Assembly (NCBI RefSeq): GCF_008386505.1
Contig: NZ_VUNZ01000001.1
Coordinates: 186,001-250,000, forward strand
Direction: 5' to 3'
DNA length: 64,000 nucleotides
Source of the DNA: Chryseobacterium sediminis
GTDB taxonomy: Bacteria > Bacteroidota > Bacteroidia > Flavobacteriales > Weeksellaceae
Within the stretch, counting starts at the first letter, position 1, and every line of letters starts with the position of its first letter. The notes under the pieces were generated by a model. It was not told the origin of the DNA and made no database searches. It saw nothing but the letters and a program-made list of their open reading frames with translations. Shown here one piece after another: positions 25,860-35,421 of this stretch. The translations under genes and the position numbers were made by a program.

Positions 25860-26537
25860 ATGGCTATAAAATTTCTTGCAGAAGATGACAGACCCAGAGA
25901 AAAGTTTTTGCGGAAAGGCAAAAGCACACTTTCTGATTCTGAACTGTTAGCTATTATTATGGGCAGCGGAAGTAGAGAGGAAGATGCTGTAGAGCTTGCA
26001 CGAAAAATTTTTGCCTCCGTCAATAACAATTGGCATCAGCTAAGTCTGCTTTCTGTTAAAGATCTCATGAAATTTAAAGGAATTGGAGAGACAAAAGCTA
26101 TTTCTATCATTTCAGCTTTAGAAATTGGAAGAAGAAGAGCAGGGCAGGAAATTCCGGAAAAGACTATCATTGGTAATAGTCACGATGCTTATATGGTTCT
26201 CAGAAACCAGCTTTCTGATTTAAGAACAGAAGAATTTTGGGCCATTTTCCTGAATAATAACAATAAAGTGATCCATGTTTCAAAACTTACCCAAGGAGGA
26301 ATCAGTCAGTCTATTGTAGATGTGAGAACTCTTTATAAAGGGGCGCTGGATCATTTTTCAACGGGGATTATCATCGCCCACAACCATCCTTCCGGAAGCT
26401 TAAAGCCAAGTCGGGAAGATATCCATATTACAAAAAAAATTAAAGAAGCAGGAGACACATTAAGTATCCAGCTTTTAGACCATATTATTGTTACACAGGA
26501 TTCTTACTTTAGTTTCTCGGACGAAGGATTGTTATGA
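25860..26537 (+). CDS. radC: RadC-like JAB domain protein
   Basis: A 225-residue protein with an N-terminal helix-hairpin-helix region (about 30-90, LMKFKGIGETKAISIISALE) and a C-terminal JAB/MPN domain. The metal motif HNHPSGSLKPSREDI with its paired histidines and aspartate is intact. The historic DNA-repair assignment of RadC is disputed, and the molecular role remains uncertain. Its stop overlaps the next gene by 4 bases (ATGA), indicating coupled translation with the FemAB-like protein. Confidence 0.92.
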   Translation: MAIKFLAEDDRPREKFLRKGKSTLSDSELLAIIMGSGSREEDAVELARKIFASVNNNWHQLSLLSVKDLMKFKGIGETKAISIISALEIGRRRAGQEIPEKTIIGNSHDAYMVLRNQLSDLRTEEFWAIFLNNNNKVIHVSKLTQGGISQSIVDVRTLYKGALDHFSTGIIIAHNHPSGSLKPSREDIHITKKIKEAGDTLSIQLLDHIIVTQDSYFSFSDEGLL

Positions 26538-27448
26538 TTAGAAGATTAAAATATCATGAAATTGATTTTGTAAAATATGCTCAATGTTTAGAAAATTCCG
26601 AACAAAGAAAATACTCTGCTGCAAAAGATTTTTTAGACACTACTTCGACAATGCCATGGGAAATTCTTGTTTATAAAGACTACGAAGCAGTAATGCCCGT
26701 ACCTTTTGTAAGAAAATACGGGATGAAAATTGTACATAACCCAAAACTTTGTCAGCAGCTTGGTGTTTTTTCCAGTAAAGATAATGTAGACCTTAATGAA
26801 GCATTTTTAGAATATCTGGAAAAAAATTACATGATCAGAGCATATCCGTTCAATGATGTAAATCAGCTTCGGACAAAGATCAGGATCAAGAAGAACTTTT
26901 TATTGTATCCGGAGACTTATGAGAAAATTTATGCAAGATATTCTCCCAAGAGAAAACGAAAACTTCGGTTAGATGAAGCTGTGGTAAAGGAATCGGAAAT
27001 CAGGACAATCTCTTACGATATAGCAAAAGCATTTATTGAAGCTAATACGATAGGACTAAGCAAGGACAATGATCTGTTTGAATTCATGAGGATTTTTGAA
27101 AGCTTTTACAAGTTAAATTATCTGAAGTTCACGGCTTTTTACTATCAGCAACAAATCATCAATGTAATTGCTACTTATTCTGATGGTAATATGGTTGCGC
27201 TTCTGGGTAATTTTAATGATAAAGATTACGTCAGATTATCAGGAGCTTCCGTATTGATTGACCATATTATTAAAGAAAATATTGAGACTCATATTTTTGA
27301 TTTTGAAGGGGGAGAACTCCCTAATATTGAAGAGTTTTTCAGAGGATTCCGCCCGGAATTAAGACCTTATGGCATTATTGAGAATTCAAAAAAGAACCTT
27401 TTTAAAAGACTGGGTTATCTTGTATTGAGAGGAAAGTCCTTTTTATGA
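26534..27448 (+). CDS. FemAB/GNAT-like acyltransferase-fold protein, unassigned
   Basis: A 304-residue soluble protein. No catalytic motif is certain, but the order of elements resembles peptidyl or aminoacyl transferases of the FemAB fold: VYKDYEAVMPVPFVRKYGMK, then LLGNFNDKDYVRLSGASVLID, then HIFDFEGGELPNIEEFFRGF. The last resembles the FDFEGS motif of FemAB-like proteins, with a Gly in place of Ser. Such enzymes add amino acids or acyl groups to peptidoglycan or natural products. It is coupled to radC by a 4-base overlap and precedes a dioxygenase gene. The fold is a fair inference; the substrate is unknown. Confidence 0.6.
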   Translation: MIRRLKYHEIDFVKYAQCLENSEQRKYSAAKDFLDTTSTMPWEILVYKDYEAVMPVPFVRKYGMKIVHNPKLCQQLGVFSSKDNVDLNEAFLEYLEKNYMIRAYPFNDVNQLRTKIRIKKNFLLYPETYEKIYARYSPKRKRKLRLDEAVVKESEIRTISYDIAKAFIEANTIGLSKDNDLFEFMRIFESFYKLNYLKFTAFYYQQQIINVIATYSDGNMVALLGNFNDKDYVRLSGASVLIDHIIKENIETHIFDFEGGELPNIEEFFRGFRPELRPYGIIENSKKNLFKRLGYLVLRGKSFL

Positions 27449-27521
27449 TGAAAAGCATTGTTTAGATTGGTTCTAATTAAGTAATATTCCGTAACTTTAT
27501 AAAATCCTTAGTAAAACAGTT

Positions 27522-28454
27522 ATGTTACAACAGATTCGTCAGTACAAATTATCATACATGCTTTATAATTTGTTTAAAAAGAGTAAATTAAAGCATAATA
27601 TTCCATTATATAAAAAATACGGAATCAATAAAAACTATTTTTCAAGTATCTCAAGCAAAGATTTTGCCCATCTCCCTGCCAGTGAAAGAACATTAGATTA
27701 TGCGAAACTTAAGGAAACTTCTTTTTTTAAAAAGCTGACGGATGAGAATAAAGAAAGCGCTCTTCACTATGATGATAATGGATATATGATTCTGAGAAAC
27801 TTCCTGACTCCGGAAACTGCTGATCAAATCAATACAGAAATTGATAAGCTGATGGAAGATGGTACACTGAAGTTTATTTATGGAGGAAAACTGATGTTTG
27901 CCATTCATCATTCAGAAATTATTAAAAACATTGGAAGTGATAAGGAACTGCTGGACTTTTTATCTGTTTTGCTGAATGGAAAATCCAAACTTTTTCAAAG
28001 TATTAACTTTATCAACGGAAGCCAGCAAAAAACACATTCAGACAGCATTCATATGACTACTTACCCTTTAGGAGGATTACTCGGAGTCTGGATTGCATTG
28101 GAAGATGTGGATGAAACGAATGGTGCTTTGCATTATATTCCTAAAAGTCATAAACTTCCTTATTTCCTGAATTCTGATTATGATAATGAAGGTACCGCCA
28201 TGAAAATAGGAAAGAAAAGCTACAGAGCTTATGAAACATTCCTTGAGGATAAAGTGAAAGAATTAGGATTAAAAAAAGAGATATTTAAAGCAAAAAAAGG
28301 CGATTTATTAATCTGGCATGCCAATATTCTTCATGGAGGAGAACCTCATACTGATAAAAACAGAACGAGAAAAAGTCTTGTATACCATTTCTTTGACGAA
28401 AATAGTGTGTGCTACCATGAAGTGACCCAAAGGCCGGCACTCTTTGAGCTTTAA
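27522..28454 (+). CDS. Phytanoyl-CoA dioxygenase (PhyH) family oxygenase
   Basis: A 310-residue non-heme Fe(II)/2-oxoglutarate oxygenase. The iron facial triad is visible: H172 and D174 in THSDSIHM, and H271 in ILHGGEPHTDKNRTRKS, with an arginine after it for 2-oxoglutarate. Family members hydroxylate lipids, amino acids or secondary metabolites, so no substrate is claimed. It lies 73 bases behind the FemAB-like gene and 91 before a membrane protein gene; the three may form one biosynthetic unit. Confidence 0.85.
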   Translation: MLQQIRQYKLSYMLYNLFKKSKLKHNIPLYKKYGINKNYFSSISSKDFAHLPASERTLDYAKLKETSFFKKLTDENKESALHYDDNGYMILRNFLTPETADQINTEIDKLMEDGTLKFIYGGKLMFAIHHSEIIKNIGSDKELLDFLSVLLNGKSKLFQSINFINGSQQKTHSDSIHMTTYPLGGLLGVWIALEDVDETNGALHYIPKSHKLPYFLNSDYDNEGTAMKIGKKSYRAYETFLEDKVKELGLKKEIFKAKKGDLLIWHANILHGGEPHTDKNRTRKSLVYHFFDENSVCYHEVTQRPALFEL

Positions 28455-28545
28455 AGCAATTTTATCCTTTATTATAAAAGCTTTTTATAAGCATATAAGT
28501 TTAAATGATAGTTTTTTTACATTTGTATACTTATAATATCAACAT

Positions 28546-29721
28546 ATGAAAAAAAGGGAAAATATTCTTGTTTTTATATTTTCAATCTATGTATGCTGTA
28601 TGTCATACTACCTATATACCAACCATTATTACAACACTGATATGGAAGCTTATATGGGATTGATCTATAAAACGGAATATCCCGAAATGAAAATTGAAGA
28701 GATTCACAAGAAAGTATATGATGAATTGCGGGAAAAAAATCCTGATTTTGCGGGATTAGGACCTGTAGATCCAATGGTGAAAGAAGTAGCGAAAGGAGAA
28801 AGTACTTATTACAAAATATTATCACAAAATCCTAAAGCCTATGAAGAAGAATTACAGCTTTTTGTGGTAAAGCCTTTTTATAATTTCATCAATTGGTCAT
28901 TCTTTAAATTGGGTTTTAGCGCATCTGCTTCCAACTCTTTAATTTCAACTATTTCTTACGCTCTGATTCTTATTCTGATTTTCAGTTTTTTGATAAAAAC
29001 CCTGAAAAACTATACTCTTGCTTTTATCATCACGATTTTAATTTCGCTGTTCAAACCTTTGTCAGAGTCAGCAAGACATGTTTCAGCGGACTCTTTATCA
29101 TGTTTACTGCTTCTTTTAAGCTTCTATGCATTTTTAGTAAGAAGAAATTTCTTTCTCGCAGGCATCTTTGCTATGTTGTGTATTCTTACAAGACCGGAAT
29201 ATTTTATTTTTTATTCATTCCTGTATGGCCTTATTTATCTTTATAAAAACAGGCTTCAGGTGAAAACAGGTCCATTATTAATATCATATGGATATCTGTT
29301 TCTTTCCTTCTTTTTGATACAGTTTTTTAATCAGGTTTCGTGGTCTACACTTTTTATGAATCAGTTTATTAAAGTTCAGATCTATCCTGTATCACAGCCT
29401 GATCCATTTTCTTTTTCAGATTATATTCATTTTATTAAAAGTAAAATGATGCTGGAGTTCAACATTTCTTACTTTCCGGTTTTGTTGATTTTTATAATCA
29501 TTATTCTGGCAAATAATTTTTCCCTTTATAATAAAAAAAAGCTGGCTCAGGCTTTATTTTTTGTAATTATTTATGGAACGGTCATGATGAGATTTCTGGT
29601 TTTTCCGTCTTTGGCAAACAGAATGATGTCGGGCTTTTACCTTATAATTATATTAGCATTAGTTTATATACAAAATTCTAAAGTGGATATCTTTAAAAAC
29701 TCTTTAGAAGACGGAAAATAA
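28546..29721 (+). CDS. Polytopic membrane protein, GT-C glycosyltransferase-like
   Basis: A 391-residue inner-membrane protein with about nine to ten helices. After the first helix a roughly 100-residue loop carries YNTDMEAYMGLIYKTEYPE, reminiscent of the acidic first loop of GT-C enzymes that use lipid-linked sugars. The later segment LFKPLSESARHVSADSLSCLL also resembles GT-C architecture. No family was recognised with certainty. The context with the FemAB-like and PhyH genes suggests an envelope or metabolite modification locus, but this is inference. Confidence 0.55.
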   Translation: MKKRENILVFIFSIYVCCMSYYLYTNHYYNTDMEAYMGLIYKTEYPEMKIEEIHKKVYDELREKNPDFAGLGPVDPMVKEVAKGESTYYKILSQNPKAYEEELQLFVVKPFYNFINWSFFKLGFSASASNSLISTISYALILILIFSFLIKTLKNYTLAFIITILISLFKPLSESARHVSADSLSCLLLLLSFYAFLVRRNFFLAGIFAMLCILTRPEYFIFYSFLYGLIYLYKNRLQVKTGPLLISYGYLFLSFFLIQFFNQVSWSTLFMNQFIKVQIYPVSQPDPFSFSDYIHFIKSKMMLEFNISYFPVLLIFIIIILANNFSLYNKKKLAQALFFVIIYGTVMMRFLVFPSLANRMMSGFYLIIILALVYIQNSKVDIFKNSLEDGK

Positions 29722-29733
29722 TTAGTAATTTTG
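29703..29733 (+). promoter_or_regulatory. Promoter of the 170-residue membrane-anchored protein gene
   Basis: Near-consensus TTTA (29703-29706), a 19-base spacer and TAATTTTG (29726-29733), located 12 bases before the ATG at 29746 and inside the end of the preceding gene. Confidence 0.5.
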
Positions 29734-29745
29734 CAGTCTAAAATT

Positions 29746-30258
29746 ATGACGAGTCTTTCAGGATATCTACCGTATGCATTTGCATTGATTATTGCAATTC
29801 CTTTTCTGGTTTTGCTCAGACAATTTGTACACTCGTACATTACCCTTAAAAATCAGGAAATCAAACTACTTTCCGTGAAGTCTAATTCAGAGAATAAAGC
29901 ACATTCTTACGAAAGAATGACCTTGTTTCTGGATAGAATGAAGCCATCAAACCTTATTCAGAGATTTGATAGAGAACTAGCCGTTCATGAATTTATTTTC
30001 CTTACCGAAAAAACAATTAACGAAGAATTTGAGTATAACTCCTCACAGCAGTTATACATTACAAAAAATTCATGGAAGAATATTGTAGACTCTAAAAACG
30101 CGATCATAGAACTCCTTCACAAGACCTATGACGGGTTGAAAGGTGAGGTTCAGCTGGATGAATTCAAAACGATTTTCATCATGAACTACATGGAGGGCAA
30201 CGATTATATTGTGGAAACAATAGAAGACTTAAGAAAAGAAATTTTAATAATAACTTAA
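29746..30258 (+). CDS. Conserved membrane-anchored protein of unknown function
   Basis: A 170-residue protein with a single N-terminal hydrophobic helix (about 7-24, YLPYAFALIIAIPFLVLL) and a cytosolic, charged, largely helical domain containing RMTLFLDRMKPSNLIQRF. I recall similar proteins in other Flavobacteriales, possibly DUF7935, but cannot confirm the family. The ATG at 29746 was chosen because the upstream in-frame TTG overlaps the -7 box. It lies 18 bases upstream of ppa, so a link to pyrophosphate metabolism or simple operon fellowship is possible. Confidence 0.7.
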   Translation: MTSLSGYLPYAFALIIAIPFLVLLRQFVHSYITLKNQEIKLLSVKSNSENKAHSYERMTLFLDRMKPSNLIQRFDRELAVHEFIFLTEKTINEEFEYNSSQQLYITKNSWKNIVDSKNAIIELLHKTYDGLKGEVQLDEFKTIFIMNYMEGNDYIVETIEDLRKEILIIT

Positions 30259-30276
30259 AAAATAACAGATAAAATA

Positions 30277-30888
30277 ATGATTCCAAATTTTAAAGCACAT
30301 CCATGGCACGGAATTTCTGCAGGAGAAGATGCGCCAAATGTTGTAAACGTATTTGTGGAAATTGTTCCTTCAGATACTATTAAATATGAAGTAGATAAAG
30401 AAACAGGATACTTAAAAGTAGACAGACCGCAGAAATTCTCTAACATCATCCCTGCTTTATATGGTTTTGTTCCAAGAACATACTGTGATAAGGAAGTAAT
30501 GAGACTTGCTGTAGAATCGGGAGCTACGGATGTTACAATGGGAGATCATGATCCTCTTGATATTTGTGTTTTAAGTTCTCACAATATCCACGCTGGAGGT
30601 TTATTGATGGAAGCTATTCCAATCGGAGGTTTCAAAATGATCGACGGAGGAGAAGCGGATGATAAAATTGTTGCAGTAATGATCAATGACCACGCTTTCG
30701 GACACTTCAGAGATATTGCTGAATTGCCAGAAGCTGAAGTAAAAAGATTGATGCACTATTTCCTAACGTATAAAAACCTACCGGATGAGCCTGCAAAATG
30801 TAGAATCCAGGAGGTTTACGGAGCTGAGCATGCAAGAAAAGTGATTAAAGCTTCTCAAACAGACTACGCAGATAAATTCGGAGGATAA
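30277..30888 (+). CDS. ppa: Inorganic pyrophosphatase (soluble, family I)
   Basis: A 203-residue cytosolic enzyme that hydrolyses pyrophosphate to two phosphates. Family I features are seen: an N-terminal barrel starting NVFVEIVPSDTIKYEVDKETG, YGFVPRTYCDK, and the metal-binding run GDHDPLDICVLS (the D..D.D signature). Length is slightly above the typical 175. The next plus-strand gene encodes a membrane ion-pumping pyrophosphatase, so two pyrophosphate-splitting systems lie side by side. A strong terminator separates them. Confidence 0.95.
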   Translation: MIPNFKAHPWHGISAGEDAPNVVNVFVEIVPSDTIKYEVDKETGYLKVDRPQKFSNIIPALYGFVPRTYCDKEVMRLAVESGATDVTMGDHDPLDICVLSSHNIHAGGLLMEAIPIGGFKMIDGGEADDKIVAVMINDHAFGHFRDIAELPEAEVKRLMHYFLTYKNLPDEPAKCRIQEVYGAEHARKVIKASQTDYADKFGG

Positions 30889-30912
30889 GATTCTCTTGAT
30901 TCATAAAATAAA

Positions 30913-30946
30913 AAAAGGATAGACAGTTTTCTGTTTATCCTTTTTT
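30913..30946 (+). terminator. Terminator of ppa
   Basis: A 14-bp stem with one G-T wobble (30913-30926 with 30931-30944) with a 4-nt loop and a T-run, 24 bases after the stop codon. Confidence 0.9.
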
Positions 30947-31236
30947 ATTGACTAAAAGTCATTGCGAATAGAATATAAAGCAATTTTCAACTTTGAAAAA
31001 CTCTTTTAATCTCCTCATTATATTTTAATGGTTTACTTTATTCAAAGTTTTTTTACTCATATAATTTCTCTGAAACCTTTATTCAGTCCTGTTTTTTCAT
31101 AAATTTTAATGGTCATGAGTTCGTTGCTGTATTTCCATTTTTTTTAATGATAAGCACCATACTGTTAAATTTTTTAATGCTTTGATGGTAATTATTTATT
31201 ATATTTAATTTTCTATTACCAAAAAAATATTAAACT
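30947..31236. other. Intergenic region upstream of the membrane pyrophosphatase
   Basis: AT-rich non-coding DNA between the ppa terminator and hppA. Promoter-like fragments are present (TTTG 31181-31184 and TATATTTA 31200-31207), but the 15-base spacing is short, so no promoter is called. Confidence 0.4.
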
Positions 31237-33969
31237 ATGGATCTATTTGTGTTAGTGCCAATTTTTGGTGTCGTAGCTTTGCTTTATACATTTCTTCAGA
31301 GCAACTGGGTAAATAAACAGAATGCCGGAAATGAAAAAATGAAAATAATCAGCGGTCATATTGCAGACGGTGCAATGGCTTTTCTAAAGGCTGAATATAA
31401 AATCTTAATGTACTTTGTGGTGATAGTCGCCATCTTACTTGCCGTAATGGGATCAAGTAATGCCAACTCGCATTGGAGTATAGGTATTGCCTTTGCGGTA
31501 GGAGCTGTATTTTCCGCATTAGCTGGTTTTATCGGGATGAAAATTGCCACCAAAGCCAATGTCAGGACAGCAGAAGCGGCAAGAACATCATTGTCGAAAG
31601 CGCTTAAAGTATCTTTTACAGGAGGTTCTGTTATGGGAATGGGAGTTGCTGGACTTGCTGTTTTAGGTTTAGGAGCATTATTCCTGATCATTAAACAGAT
31701 TTTTGCGCCTGACGCTACAGTAGATTCTCATGAAATGGAAAAGACGATTGAAATTCTTACCGGATTTTCTCTGGGTGCAGAATCCATAGCGCTTTTTGCA
31801 AGAGTAGGAGGCGGTATTTATACAAAAGCGGCAGACGTAGGTGCTGACCTTGTAGGAAAAGTAGAAGCCGGAATCCCTGAAGATGATCCCCGAAACCCCG
31901 CAACGATTGCAGATAACGTAGGAGATAACGTAGGAGATGTGGCAGGAATGGGAGCTGACCTTTTCGGTTCTTATGTTGCAACTGTTCTGGCAACCATGGT
32001 ATTAGGCAGAGAAACTATTTCCGATGATGCTTTCGGAGGTTTTGCTCCAATCCTTTTACCGATGCTGATTGCAGGAACAGGAATTATATTCTCAATGATC
32101 GGAACTTTATTTGTGAAAATTAATGATAATGAAGGCTCATCTACTTCCAGTGTGCAGAATGCTCTCAACCTTGGAAACTGGGGAAGTATCGTTATTACAG
32201 CTATTTCATCTTACTTCCTGGTAACCTATATCCTTCCTGAAAAAATGGTTCTAAGAGGCCATGAATTTACTAAAATGGGAGTATTCGGAGCTATAATGGT
32301 AGGATTGGTTGTAGGTACGTTGATGAGTATTATTACAGAGTACTATACCGCAATGGGTAAAAGACCCGTTTCCAGCATTGTAAGACAATCTTCTACAGGA
32401 CACGCAACTAATATTATCGGAGGACTTTCTGTTGGTATGGAATCTACTTTACTCCCGATTATCGTATTGGCAGGAGGAATCTATGGTTCTTATCTGTGCG
32501 CAGGACTTTACGGGGTTGCCATTGCAGCGGCAGGAATGATGGCTACTACAGCGATGCAGCTGGCAATTGATGCCTTTGGGCCTATTGCTGATAATGCCGG
32601 CGGTATTGCCGAAATGAGTGAACTTCCTAAAGATGTGCGTGAAAAAACAGATATTCTGGATGCTGTAGGAAATACAACTGCAGCTACCGGAAAAGGATTT
32701 GCTATTGCTTCAGCAGCTTTAACAGCATTAGCCTTATTTGCTGCTTTTGTGGGAATTGCAGGAATTGACGGAATTGATATTTACAGAGCAGATGTTCTGG
32801 CAGGTTTGTTTGTGGGGGGAATGATTCCATTTATCTTTTCATCATTGGCAATCACTGCGGTTGGGCAGGCTGCCATGGCCATGGTGGAAGAAGTAAGAAG
32901 ACAATTTCGTGAAATTCCCGGAATTTTAGAAGGAAAAGCACAGCCGGAATATGAAAAATGTGTTGCTATCTCTACAGATGCATCCATCAGAAAAATGATG
33001 TTGCCGGGTGCTATTGCCATCATTTCTCCTTTATTGATTGGATTTATTTTCGGTCCTGAAGTATTGGGAGGATTTCTGGCTGGTGCTACAGTGTGTGGAG
33101 TCTTGATGGGAATGTTTCAGAATAATGCAGGAGGTGCATGGGATAATGCTAAAAAATCATTTGAAAAAGGGGTAGATATCAATGGACAGACTTATTACAA
33201 AGGTTCAGAGCCACATAAAGCATCCGTAACAGGAGATACTGTTGGAGATCCTTTTAAAGATACTTCCGGCCCATCTATGAATATCCTGATCAAGTTAATG
33301 TCCATCGTTTCTTTGGTTATTGCACCTACTTTAGCAGTATTGCATAAAGATAAAATTGAAGCCAACAGAAAAGCAAAGATTGAAAGTCTTACCGGAGTAT
33401 CTGCTGCCACAGCGGCTGGTCATACAGATCTTACAACAGTTCCGGTTTCTTCTGGTGAAGTTCGAGGCCATCTTAATGAAAGTGGTGACTTTGTGTATGA
33501 AACGGGAAATATCCAGAAAATAAAGCTTGATGGAGGGAAAACAATCGCGATAGGAGATGGAAGCCAGTTATATCAGCTTTATAATGTGGTGAAACAAAAA
33601 GATAAATCTGCTTTAGACCCTAATAAATGGTACACGATCGAAAACCTTTATTTTGAAACAGGTTCAAGCGATCTCAAAGCAGAATCTGCACTCCAGCTGA
33701 ATACTTTAGCTGAAATCTTAAATGCTTATCCAAATTTGAAAATTAAATTAGGGGGGTATACAGATAATAGCGGTAATGAGGATAGTAACCTTAAGCTATC
33801 CAACCTAAGAGCGCAAACAGCAAAACTTAAACTCCTTGAATTAGGTATTTCAGCAGATAGAATAGAAGCAGAAGGATACGGATCACAGCATCCGGTGTGT
33901 GAAGCCAATGACACGGACGAGTGTAAAGCAAAAAACAGAAGAATTGATGTAAGAGTTCTGGCTCTTTAA
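31237..33969 (+). CDS. hppA: Membrane ion-translocating pyrophosphatase fused to an OmpA-like domain
   Basis: A 910-residue primary pump. Residues 1-720 form the 16-helix pyrophosphatase core with the substrate loops [11 protein letters not shown] and [11 protein letters not shown] and the [10 protein letters not shown] motif (478-487), whose alanine suggests a K+-dependent enzyme. In place of the TM6 glutamate of Na+ pumps (DLFES) there is G244, while TM5 carries E182 (GAESIALF), a shift reported for flavobacterial H+-pumping forms. A linker is followed by an OmpA-like domain (about 800-908, [10 protein letters not shown] to NRRIDVRV). The core C-terminus faces the periplasm, so the domain could bind peptidoglycan. 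Confidence 0.92.
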   Translation: MDLFVLVPIFGVVALLYTFLQSNWVNKQNAGNEKMKIISGHIADGAMAFLKAEYKILMYFVVIVAILLAVMGSSNANSHWSIGIAFAVGAVFSALAGFIGMKIATKANVRTAEAARTSLSKALKVSFTGGSVMGMGVAGLAVLGLGALFLIIKQIFAPDATVDSHEMEKTIEILTGFSLGAESIALFARVGGGIYTKAADVGADLVGKVEAGIPEDDPRNPATIADNVGDNVGDVAGMGADLFGSYVATVLATMVLGRETISDDAFGGFAPILLPMLIAGTGIIFSMIGTLFVKINDNEGSSTSSVQNALNLGNWGSIVITAISSYFLVTYILPEKMVLRGHEFTKMGVFGAIMVGLVVGTLMSIITEYYTAMGKRPVSSIVRQSSTGHATNIIGGLSVGMESTLLPIIVLAGGIYGSYLCAGLYGVAIAAAGMMATTAMQLAIDAFGPIADNAGGIAEMSELPKDVREKTDILDAVGNTTAATGKGFAIASAALTALALFAAFVGIAGIDGIDIYRADVLAGLFVGGMIPFIFSSLAITAVGQAAMAMVEEVRRQFREIPGILEGKAQPEYEKCVAISTDASIRKMMLPGAIAIISPLLIGFIFGPEVLGGFLAGATVCGVLMGMFQNNAGGAWDNAKKSFEKGVDINGQTYYKGSEPHKASVTGDTVGDPFKDTSGPSMNILIKLMSIVSLVIAPTLAVLHKDKIEANRKAKIESLTGVSAATAAGHTDLTTVPVSSGEVRGHLNESGDFVYETGNIQKIKLDGGKTIAIGDGSQLYQLYNVVKQKDKSALDPNKWYTIENLYFETGSSDLKAESALQLNTLAEILNAYPNLKIKLGGYTDNSGNEDSNLKLSNLRAQTAKLKLLELGISADRIEAEGYGSQHPVCEANDTDECKAKNRRIDVRVLAL

Positions 33970-33987
33970 AATCATTAGAATACAATA

Positions 33988-34013
33988 AAAAGCACTGCCT
34001 TGGCGGTGCTTTT
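33988..34013 (+). terminator. Terminator of hppA
   Basis: A 12-bp stem with one wobble (33988-33999 with 34002-34013) with a tight loop, shortly after the stop codon. The 100 bases that follow hold short repeated fragments, atccgtg (34080) and again (34109), and no gene. Confidence 0.82.
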
Positions 34014-34121
34014 GTCATTATTTGGAATAGTATGATAATTGGAAATCAAAAAAATGGATATCAATAATCATCTGCGTAAATCCGTGTAATTTGTGGGAAA
34101 AAAACAAATCCGTGAAAAAAA

Positions 34122-35261
34122 TTAAAGATTTCTTTTTAAATGCTCCAATGCCTGAATAATTAGTTCGTCCTTTTTAGCAAAACTAAACCTGACATAATCA
34201 GAATTTTGTCTTGAATTATAGAAAGCAGAAAGTGGAAGACAAGACACCTTCTTTTCAATTGTAAGCCATTTTGAAAACTCCACATCTGTCATTGTTGAAG
34301 AAACATTCCTGAAATTAACGACCTGAAAAACACTTCCTTCCGCTTGTTGCTCAACTTGCAGAGGAGTCTCCTGAATCAGCTGATTAAAAATATCTCTTTT
34401 ATGCTGCATCATTTCTTTATTAATGGCCGGATCAAATACATCCAGATACTTTGCGATAGCATATTGAGCAGGAGCATTGGCGCTGTAAGAAATATACTGC
34501 TGGTGGCACTGAAATCTTGCCGTTAAAGTTTCAGAAGCAAGCATATAGCTGACTTTCCATCCGGAAGTATGAAACATTTTGCCAAAAGAAAATATACAAA
34601 ATGTCTTTTCACTAAGCTCTGGATGTATAAAAGAGCTGTAGTGTTGAGCTTCGTCATAGCAGTAGGTATCATATATTTCTTCAGAGATCAAATAAATATC
34701 ACGGTCCTTAATCAATTCATACAACTGATTCCAGTCTTCCTTTTTCCATACTTTTCCGGTTGGATTTTGAGGAGAGTTTACAATAACAGCTTTGGTTTTT
34801 TCAGTAATACAGTTTTTAAACAAATCCCAATTGATCGTAAAATCATTATCAAGATCATAATAAACAGGAATCCCTCCATTCATAACAACAGCAGGTCCAT
34901 AAGTATAATAGGAAGGCTGAATAATAATTACTTCATCGTATTGATTTAAAATTGATTTGAGGGAAGTATATAAAGCAAAGGTTGCACATGGGACAATGGT
35001 TATTTCCTTCTCTGTAACAGGAATTCTGTTAGTCCGTTTCGCATTGTAACGGATGATACTTTCAATCAGGAGAGGATTGCCGGCAAGAGGTTCATAATGA
35101 TAAGTCTCTTTTTCTGCGGCCTCTTTTAAAAATATTTTAAGTCGTTCATCAATATCAAAATCGGGGAGACCCAGAGAAAGATCAAAGCTTCCGTGCCTGG
35201 CTGCCAGCTCGGACATTTCCGTAAAAAAGGAATAATGAGTAAATCCGTAAATCTCATCCAC
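34122..35261 (-). CDS. PLP-dependent aminotransferase, methionine aminotransferase-like
   Basis: A 379-residue fold-type I class I/II aminotransferase. The PLP Schiff-base lysine lies in SFGKMFHTSGWK, NSPQNPTGKVW is the substrate-binding loop, SEEIYDTY carries the PLP-contacting residues, and an arginine for the carboxylate is in VRFSFAKK. The overall pattern resembles the YbdL/kynurenine aminotransferase group, which uses methionine and other hydrophobic amino acids. Length is normal. It is monocistronic on the minus strand with a -7 box at 35279-35286. Confidence 0.9.
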   Translation of the reverse strand: MDEIYGFTHYSFFTEMSELAARHGSFDLSLGLPDFDIDERLKIFLKEAAEKETYHYEPLAGNPLLIESIIRYNAKRTNRIPVTEKEITIVPCATFALYTSLKSILNQYDEVIIIQPSYYTYGPAVVMNGGIPVYYDLDNDFTINWDLFKNCITEKTKAVIVNSPQNPTGKVWKKEDWNQLYELIKDRDIYLISEEIYDTYCYDEAQHYSSFIHPELSEKTFCIFSFGKMFHTSGWKVSYMLASETLTARFQCHQQYISYSANAPAQYAIAKYLDVFDPAINKEMMQHKRDIFNQLIQETPLQVEQQAEGSVFQVVNFRNVSSTMTDVEFSKWLTIEKKVSCLPLSAFYNSRQNSDYVRFSFAKKDELIIQALEHLKRNL

Positions 35262-35278
35262 TTATTTTATATTTCAAT

Positions 35279-35286
35279 CAAATATA
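35279..35286 (-). promoter_or_regulatory. -7 box of the aminotransferase gene
   Basis: Minus-strand TATATTTG is an exact -7 match 17 bases before the ATG at 35261. No -33 TTTG was seen. Confidence 0.4.
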
Positions 35287-35421
35287 ATAAAAAATCAATA
35301 CTGTATTAGGTTTTAAATTGAAGTATTGTTAATTTTATAATGAATAGCATATGATCTTGTGATTTTGATCTCTCATATTGCGGTTCGATAAAATTTGTTA
35401 TTTTTAAGAAATTTATTCTTT

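Noticed and set aside
31356..31691. Minus-strand frame opposite hppA
   Set aside because: The composition mirrors the hydrophobic helices of the real gene; no start signal and no known family.
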